Shown: piece by piece, positions 56,711 to 64,000 of the stretch | How the letters are laid out: each line of letters begins with the position of its first letter | Position numbering within the stretch: the first letter of the stretch is position 1 | Origin: Acholoe squamosa | Lineage: Eukaryota; Annelida; Polychaeta; Phyllodocida; Polynoidae | Direction of reading: 5' to 3' | NCBI GenBank assembly: GCA_949317995.1 | Contig: OX439051.1 | Location: forward strand, 36,521,250 to 36,585,249 | DNA length: 64,000 bases | Translations under genes and position numbers: made by a program | The notes under the pieces: model-generated | Seen by the model: only the letters and a program-made list of their open reading frames with translations | Databases searched by the model: none | What the model was told of the DNA's origin: nothing

Positions 56711-57080
56711 GACATTACGGTAGTTACTGCAACCCTATGCTCATTTGAACACAGGAGTGCATACTAGACCATGAAAGAGGTATGACTGGTCACTATGTAG
56801 CCAATAGTGGCCCCTACGACTGGGTGCTATGACTTCATAGTGGTGTGTATTGAGCCAGTAGTTGAATAAATAGCAGCTGTTATTTTGAGGCCTCTACTGG
56901 AGCTAACTATGTAGTCACTGTTATGGAGTCATTTCTTACACCTCCCACTATGATTTGAGGGTGTCTAGTCGTGGAAACTATTGAAACACGATCCTGAGGT
57001 ACAGGCACGGATAGAGAGAAGTGTCCTATTGAATTAGCTATTTAGGCACTGCTAACTGATTCCCCTCTCATTTCCCTTAA

Positions 57081-58266
57081 CCCCTAGGTGCCCAAGTGCG
57101 CTTTAAAGCGCGGTTTTAGACTTAAATTGGTCTTAAATACAATGTATATTGAAGGAAACTATCATCCAGATACTTTTACTGGTCCGATCTGCAAAGTTAG
57201 GCCCTCTATAGAACCGCCATGACCTCCCAAACATGATGCAACCATCCATTTTGCTCTATCTCCATTATACCAAACACGAGGAGTCAAAACTTGAAAATGA
57301 GCTGTCATATTATGTTATTCATTAAAGGGTCACCCTCTAGTGGGCTAAGATCAGACATGAAGCCAACATCATGCTAGATCATATACATCCGATGTCCCAA
57401 ACTCTCATTAGATTCTAAAAGAAACGTTCTTATCCATAGAGATAATCCATGCACACTGAAAACCCTCCAGATCTTTAAACTCGTCAGATTGAGGACCTAT
57501 GGTCATCAGAAGAGGTACAGTGAGAGGGCAGCACCTTACAGGGAGTGAAATCCCTTAGTCTATATCTCCCCAGTATGAGTCTATGGCATTCTGTTGACAA
57601 TATGTAACAAATACACAAGGTGGCAGGTATGTGCCACTCATGTTTGATGATTAGGCCTTCAGTTTTCAACTGAAGGTCTTCACTGCTGAGGACTTTAGGT
57701 GCTCAAGTTGACGATACCCAAATCTACAGCTTCGGGTAGTCAGATTGAGGACCCAAGGTAGTCAGCACCAAGGTTGTCACTCTAACAACATTATGTAATC
57801 AGTTTGACTACCTTGGATGAGTGTGTTGACCTAAACCCATCAGGTTTACTACCCTGGGTGCTCAATCTGATGACCCTAGGTTGTAGATTTGGGTATCGTC
57901 AGTCTGACGACCTTTGGGCTTTCAGTGCATTGTTACTAGCAAATTATGTCTCCTGAGTGGTAGTACACATATATGCAGAATCAGCTTTGAATGAGGCCTC
58001 AGAATTGCAAGTACTATGTATGGGGGGAGGCTATATATTACACAATAAAGACCAACTACTACCAAATGACAACAAATGGAATGTTTTGGTAACTATGGTT
58101 ACCAAACCTGACCAATAATTTCCATGTCCTCACTGAGTTATGAGTATTCAGGAAATGTAATATCGTCATTAGAGTCAATATCAAAAGGGAAGATCAAAAT
58201 AACACATCGGCTTATCAACTAAGTGATATAATTGTGAAATAATGTAAAATTCTGGGCACCAAAAGG
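57081..58266. mobile_element. TTAA-flanked DNA element with subterminal palindrome, carrying a nested element
   Basis: TTAA at 57077-57080 and 58267-58270. Ends CCCCTAGGTGCCCA and, complement of the right, CCTTTTGGTGCCCA. The palindrome GCGCTTTAAAGCGC (57098-57111) lies just inside the left end, as in the elements at 4681 and 39263. It contains the insertion at 57453-57928. Confidence 0.82.
57453..57928. mobile_element. Nested inverted-repeat element, CACTGAAA ends
   Basis: Left CACTGAAAACCC followed by a CGTCAGATTGAGGACC motif; complement of the right end CACTGAAAGCCC followed by GTCGTCAGACTGACGA. The interior repeats CAGATTGAGGACCCAAGGTA-like words in both orientations. Sits inside the TTAA element, so it is younger. 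Confidence 0.75.
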
Positions 58267-58270
58267 TTAA

Positions 58271-61200
58271 GCTCATCATCTATTTGACAGATTCTCAAAC
58301 CACTGGTAATAAGTGCTTTTAACACCTAACGTGATGTTTCACATTGATTAAATGCTCATTCTGTGGGCAAAGTTGTATTCTAAGAGCAATGCGTCACTTG
58401 GACTACTCTATTAATTAGATCTGCTTTAGATTCTTGATGTTTGTAGGCTGGCTTTGGAGCATTTCCCTAGCCTCTACGATTCTGCCTTAAAATGAACTAG
58501 GCTAAGTTTCTTTTAATAGTAAGATAGTCAGGGGTGCGATGTGAATAATGGGAATAATGATTCTCATGCATCATCTGATCATTCCATCCTGCGGCAGGCT
58601 CCTCATTAGTCACAGTATTCCGTGCTCATATTACCATCTACAGGACGGTACATAGCAGTAATAATGGATAATGAGGTATTGGTACCTGATTATCCCTTAT
58701 CACTGCTACTGTTGTGGACTAATCCCTTGATGCAGATTAGCCCCACAGGTATTAAAAAGCCTAGAAGAGGATGCACAAAGTGGTATCGTCATTGCAAGAT
58801 GGAAGATGCAATAAGTTGAAATGGGTATCCCCTTATGAATGATCACTCTCATAATGAATCATTCCAACTCAATTCAACCCAACATTCTTTATATCAGCTG
58901 CAAAGTTCTATGACACCCTCTTCTATAATTAGACTATACTTGTAATGTTAAAGGGTACAGCAGAGTGTCACAGTGAGCTACTATTTAGACAACCCTTGTC
59001 TTAGACCTTGTCAGGACGGTTATTCATAAAAGGGAGACCAACAGTCTAGACACAAGTACTGCCACTAATTGGCAATGTCTGTTTGGCAAAAGATCTGACA
59101 CAGGATTGGAAGTATGTCCATTAGCTGAAGTAACCTAAGAACTAAGAGTGGCTTCAGACAGCAGAATAGTGGCAGTGTCAGCAGCACTCACCTACCACAG
59201 ACTGACTTGGAATCAGACATGACACCTGCAGTATTGTAGAGCATAAGTAGCTATCACACCTCACTGATTGCACCGTACATCTAGGCACCACATTGAATCA
59301 TATAAGAGTTGTAGGCTAATGTTATGCCTGTCAACTGTCAATGAAGTACATAGCATGGCTCCCCTATATAATACACTCTTCCGCTCATTTGATCTTTATT
59401 TGTTTAGAGGAAATGAACAGTGGAGGGTTTGGTGGAGGGTTTGCCTCCAGTCATGCAAACATCCCCTGGATTATGGTCAAGCCTGGGGGATGAGATAAGC
59501 CTAATGGATAATATCAGGTTTTACCAGTTCAATTCATCATTTACAATGATTTACTAAACACTGATGGTTGTGCTGCCATAGCCAAGGGATAGGCACAGGC
59601 AGTGTGGAGAAAGAGCCAGCCATGACCTGTATATATGTAGTCAACACATCTACCAGCCACACTAGAATCTTTATTGATATCCAAGGATACATTATCCCAT
59701 GACAAGTTAATATCCATGCAATATCAGTCCCCCAGATCAGATCATCCAGCTGGCATCATCAAGATGTGATGCAGGCTTTTATTAGAATATGGATTTACAA
59801 ATCTAGTGACTCCTCATATTCTGTATACCATTCTACAGTAAAAATATGTTGTCAGGCAACCACACCATACGATCCGTGAACCATGGGACCATAGCCTATA
59901 AGAACAACACTGGTGCCATCACCCAATGTTACATAGTGCTATTTCACATGCCACATAATAAGTACCAGTGACACTCTTGGCTGTGTACTGATCAGTGACC
60001 TCATCATTCAATTAACTGCTACAGATTACCTTCCCATGAAGCACTGACTAAATTGTTGGAATGAACCATGCCAAAAAACCTTTAATAACGCAAGATATAG
60101 GTTTGTGCAACAAAGTTTGCATCAGCTTCTCCTCATAAACGCTCACCTTATAGATGAATTATGAGGTACTTAGCTGTAAGGACCAAATCAATACACCTTA
60201 GTGCAGAACCAGGCTTTGATGTAGATCCCCCTCCTAATAACATAGTGGTGAGAGATGAGGCTGGTCAATGTCTCACACAGGTCACATGACCCTGAGAAAT
60301 GACTAGAACAAATTTATGACAATGAGGCCTTATTGCAACAGGCATGCTGATGGCATGGCGTGGGTGATAAATGGCTAGTGTAAAGAGATATGGCTAAGAT
60401 CCCTTTAAGGTTTATGATAAACTTAATTATATATTTGTATTCCATCTAAATCATTGTACACATAACATCTTCAAAATAAAATGGTTAAACATTTTGAATA
60501 GGGATATAACCTGAATATATATAAAATACAGGTATCCAGATATATAAAGATTCCTTAGATTGCTGGAACATCTTTCATTAATGATTAGTTGATTAGGACA
60601 GTAAAGGTTAAAATCTATCTATCTAAATACTGCTTTTGTAAATTGACTGGAAGGTTCTGAGCACTGTTGAATTATAACTTGTATAATTATAATGAGTTTA
60701 CAGGAGAAATTAGAGCTGCTGGTGGGTTACTTTGACACCAATGAGGGTGATACGAAGGCTAAAGGAAACTTACTGCTAAAGGAAGCAGGTGCAATTCATT
60801 CTTTCTATCAGTAGTTCCCTTGGGCTGCAATGCAGGATTTCAGATTAAGCATCATGCTTAAATTTCAGGAGTGTAATTTTAAGCATCATGACTGCATTGT
60901 AGCAGTGTCATGTATGACATCATTTCATAATACACAATGCATCAGTACATTGCCAATGTTTCATTTCAAATGAGCCCCTCTATCGAGTAGTTTATTTGCT
61001 TCGAGTCAGCAATTACAGTGAACTAGTGTGCTACCATAAGGGCCTTTGGTAAGTGAACGAGGATGCCTGTTATGGAGTTGAGGTATACTATTAGTGTTCA
61101 TTGGTGTGTAGCAAATAATGAGTGGAACCACTGAGGTACGACACTATCCATTAGGCTTATCGCTGGTGTAATGTAGTCCATAAACAAGGGGATGTCTGCA

Positions 61201-61878
61201 TGACTGGAGGCAGAAAGCAATTTTTGCCCTGCCAGTCTAAAATAAATGTTTAAAAAGCAAATAGGGTGCAGATTTTCTTGGCCAATTTGATTTGTTTCTT
61301 GTATATCATATGGTAATAGTGCCAGTGATATCACATTTTCAGTGTTTGTCATTTTCTATCTTGCATTGAGCTTTAGGTGCTTTGCCTTGATATGAATTAC
61401 AAGGTACATGATGCTTGATATCAAAGATCAAATTGTGCAGTATCAATTGTGGGCTATCTTTTCTAGCTGAATCACAACAGATGTCATAAACCAGTTACCA
61501 AGATATGTATGCAAATCATATATTCATCCATGAAATATCTTTCGATATGAAATTTGTTATCCGGTTATCATCCAGAAATTCTAAGACATGAAACAATTTT
61601 TACAAAAATGAAATATTAGGTTTCTTAAACTGCTCTATCATATGTACACATATGCAATGGTAAGTTGAGAAATCATCACTTGTTAACACAATGAATCATA
61701 TTATTGTACTCCGTCTTATGATTGACTCTAACACCAAATATTGAAGTGCATTAGAGGTATCTCCATTCGATTATATGATTAGAAGTGAGTACATCGGCTG
61801 CAACAACCTAAATATTTGAGAGGTTTCAGACAGTGGAATGTAGGCAGTGTCAGTGGGACTCACTTCACACTGAGTGAC
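58271..61878. other. No gene seen
   Basis: Non-coding. Short open frames (58622-58819, 59268-59498, minus 61352-61098) lack motifs or splice support. Confidence 0.5.
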
Positions 61879-62125
61879 CAGTGGGGTGTTTCAGAAGCAG
61901 GTAATGTTTACAACCGGTCATAAGGAGATATGATAGCAGTTTTAATAGTGATTGTAGGCTTATAACTGCATGTGTTTCTAAAGCATTGCCATTATCTTAC
62001 TGTGTCTATAACTATATGACTGGTACGAGATGATACTGGTTGCAGTTGTAAGTTTAGAATCTAACAGTTTTAGAAACAGATATTTAATGTTCATTATTAT
62101 GTCCGGCTTCTGAAACACCCCACTG
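61879..62125. mobile_element. 247-bp MITE, 20-bp perfect terminal repeats
   Basis: Left end CAGTGGGGTGTTTCAGAAGC, right end its exact complement (62106-62125). CAGTGGGG-type ends occur in hAT-like elements, but no 8-bp target duplication is visible. Confidence 0.85.
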
Positions 62126-63090
62126 TAGTTATAGACATGCACCTACATAATGATGGAGGTTAAGTCACTATCATACTGTATCGGTTTTAATGTTACATGT
62201 AAGCAATTCATTGAAGCAAATAAAAGCTCTATCATAGGCCATTCTTTTGAAATCAAATTAAGTCAAATATCTTCCAAGATTTAGATGACATCTTACTCTC
62301 AAACCTAGTGGTGATTATATTTACATCTGTTCTCAGCATAGCCTATTTCAACAAGCCAGATTTGTCTATTTGAAAAATGCAGATTGAACTTATTGAAAAA
62401 GGATTGCATTATTGATTCAATATATTGAGAGAATGATGCTTTACTTTACTTACGTTTTAAATACAGCTATATCAGGGCATCACCTGCAGATAAACCTTGA
62501 AGACAAGGTGTTGATTTCAGATGAAAACTTCAATTCTTATTTCTTTTTAGCAATCCATAGATAAAACGATAAAAAAGCACAATCCATTATTTCATGCGAT
62601 ACAAATCTTTCCCATCACACCAGTGCCTTATTATTCATAAACCATCTCATGTTACACTGCAAGGAGAAGGTTCACGATATAGGATTATTCAATATGACAG
62701 CAGAGAGAGTATGTAATCCAGGATGACAGGAATGGGAATCTATTTTGGTTCATGCATTATGCACAAGGGCATATAGAGCTGTATGTGTTTTTATCTTAGA
62801 AAACTGCTATATGGTTGTATGAAAAGACGAGTCCTGTTCTACTAAAAAGTAAAGTAAAAATACGAATTCACAGTTATTTATTGAAAATGTCAGTTAAATA
62901 GGACAATCAGTATGATCTTTTAAGTATGGGATTGCTAAACAACAAATGGTTGGGCAGACTAATCTGCTTCTATTCTGAAAGATTTGGAGTAATTTGGACA
63001 TGGGAACTTTTCATTAAAACTATTTTGGTAATGCAAGATGCTATCAGGAGTGAAAAAAATACAACCTCTTCAATGTTTATAAAGCATCTT

Positions 63091-63338
63091 ACTGAGAAAA
63101 TATTCTTACTCACTTGAGTCTGTATCCAGACTCAGTCAATGTCGCCAAAATGAGTATGATTTGAGCCTGGGTGATACTCAGACAGATCCTGAGGCTGGTC
63201 CAGGCTGTGCCTGGGGTGATACTCTGGCTTTGCCTGAGTATCATCCACAGGGTCAGGCTGAGTCTCAAATTATACTCATTTTGGCGACATTGCCAGAGTC
63301 TGGATCCAGACTCAAGTGAGTAAGAATATTTTCTCAGT
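63091..63338. mobile_element. 248-bp MITE, ~80-bp terminal inverted repeats
   Basis: Left end ACTGAGAAAATATTCTTACT; the right end (63319-63338) is its exact complement. Complementarity extends about 80 bp with few mismatches, including CGCCAAAATGAGTAT on one side and ATACTCATTTTGGCG on the other. No clear target duplication. The flanks (62126-63090 and 63339-64000) show nothing recognisable. Confidence 0.9.
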
Positions 63339-64000
63339 GCTCCCTCTTTGCCAGAATTATAGAATGGGGTTTAACTTAACAGCAATGCTTGGTTTCTCTC
63401 CCTACATCTAACCACTATTCTTCACCCTGACCTCTGTCCCTTTTAAAATGCACTCCTCTGGTGCTCTACCAATAACAGCAGTGTAGCTGTGACACACTAA
63501 ACCAAGATGATGAATGAAATGTCAGCACCTGTGGACAATCTATCTTCTCACTGACCTGAGTCTAGAGTAGATGCTTCTATAGAGAGTGCACACGAGGTGA
63601 CTCACTGCCTTTGTTTTATTTCCTTATCTTATTATTCCTTTTATGCTTTAATATCTTTTTTTTAATCAAGATTTCATTCAATGACCCAGGCATATTATAG
63701 TTTTTAGAGGGATCTCAGATCATGTTTGATATACAGGAGTGATGGGATGAAGCTGTAGCTCTATGTAATAAAACAGTAATCACACCTTTCCTATTACTGG
63801 CTAATATATCCCCCATGAAAGGCTTATCTAACAGAGCGTTAGGAGGGCTGCTGGTGTTTCACCTGAAACATGGCAGATTGAACGCTTGGGGTTTGAATTG
63901 AATTCAGCACTAAACTATTCTACAGGAGGAGAAGTCACTCTCTCATTCATAATTTACATAAGCATCATCTTGGCAATGATGGCTATGGTGATGGGATTTG

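Noticed and set aside
63850-63910. Possible pol III B box (GGGTTTGAATTG)
   Set aside because: Poor match and no A box.

Overview
The window is a piece of a metazoan nuclear genome, most likely a marine invertebrate. The supporting signs are GT-AG introns, large AT-rich non-coding tracts, a protein rolling stone-like (rost) gene family, a CR1/jockey-type LINE, many short inverted-repeat DNA transposons, and a Ty3/Gypsy-type retroelement with an env gene. I cannot name the phylum; mollusc, brachiopod, amphioxus and echinoderm would all fit. There are no prokaryotic signals.

Layout. The first 44 kb is a segmental duplication made of two blocks. Block X is a minus-strand rost gene with its flanks. 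Block Y is a non-coding tract of about 3.4-5.7 kb. The order is X1 (1-8704), Y1 (8705-12080), Y2 (about 13060-17070), X2 (about 17740-38560), Y3 (about 38560-44250). In X1 the rost copy is a pseudogene: exon 2 has a nonsense codon and a 5-bp deletion, and the C-terminal two thirds of exon 3 are gone. In X2 the rost copy is intact. Its three exons (37855-37944, 19865-20093, 18880-19436, read right to left) join in phase to a 291-residue multi-pass membrane protein.

The X2 rost gene carries a 16,144-bp retrovirus-like element (20145-36288) in intron 1, in antisense orientation and 51 bp from the exon 2 acceptor. It has two 1350-bp LTRs differing at about five sites by eye, and a 4-bp target duplication (ACAC) confirmed by the empty paralogous site in X1. 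Its parts are a leader minisatellite, gag, a -1 frameshift signal with a perfect hairpin, pol (protease, RT, RNase H, integrase with D,D35E), an F-type envelope-like gene, and an AT-rich 3' region. That 3' region also encodes a 159-codon ORF on the opposite strand, with an optimal Kozak start and an upstream TATA-like box. This young, apparently intact element with an antisense gene is the most interesting object here.

Because the X and Y copies give empty sites, many smaller insertions can be delimited: TTAA-flanked elements with a palindrome just inside one or both ends, a CAGGT-ended family with 5-bp target duplications, several other inverted-repeat elements, and tiny (about 70 bp) mobile hairpins. 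The right third (45.9-64 kb) has no gene I can support. It holds a decayed gag-like pseudogene at its left edge, simple and tandem repeats, and further inverted-repeat elements.
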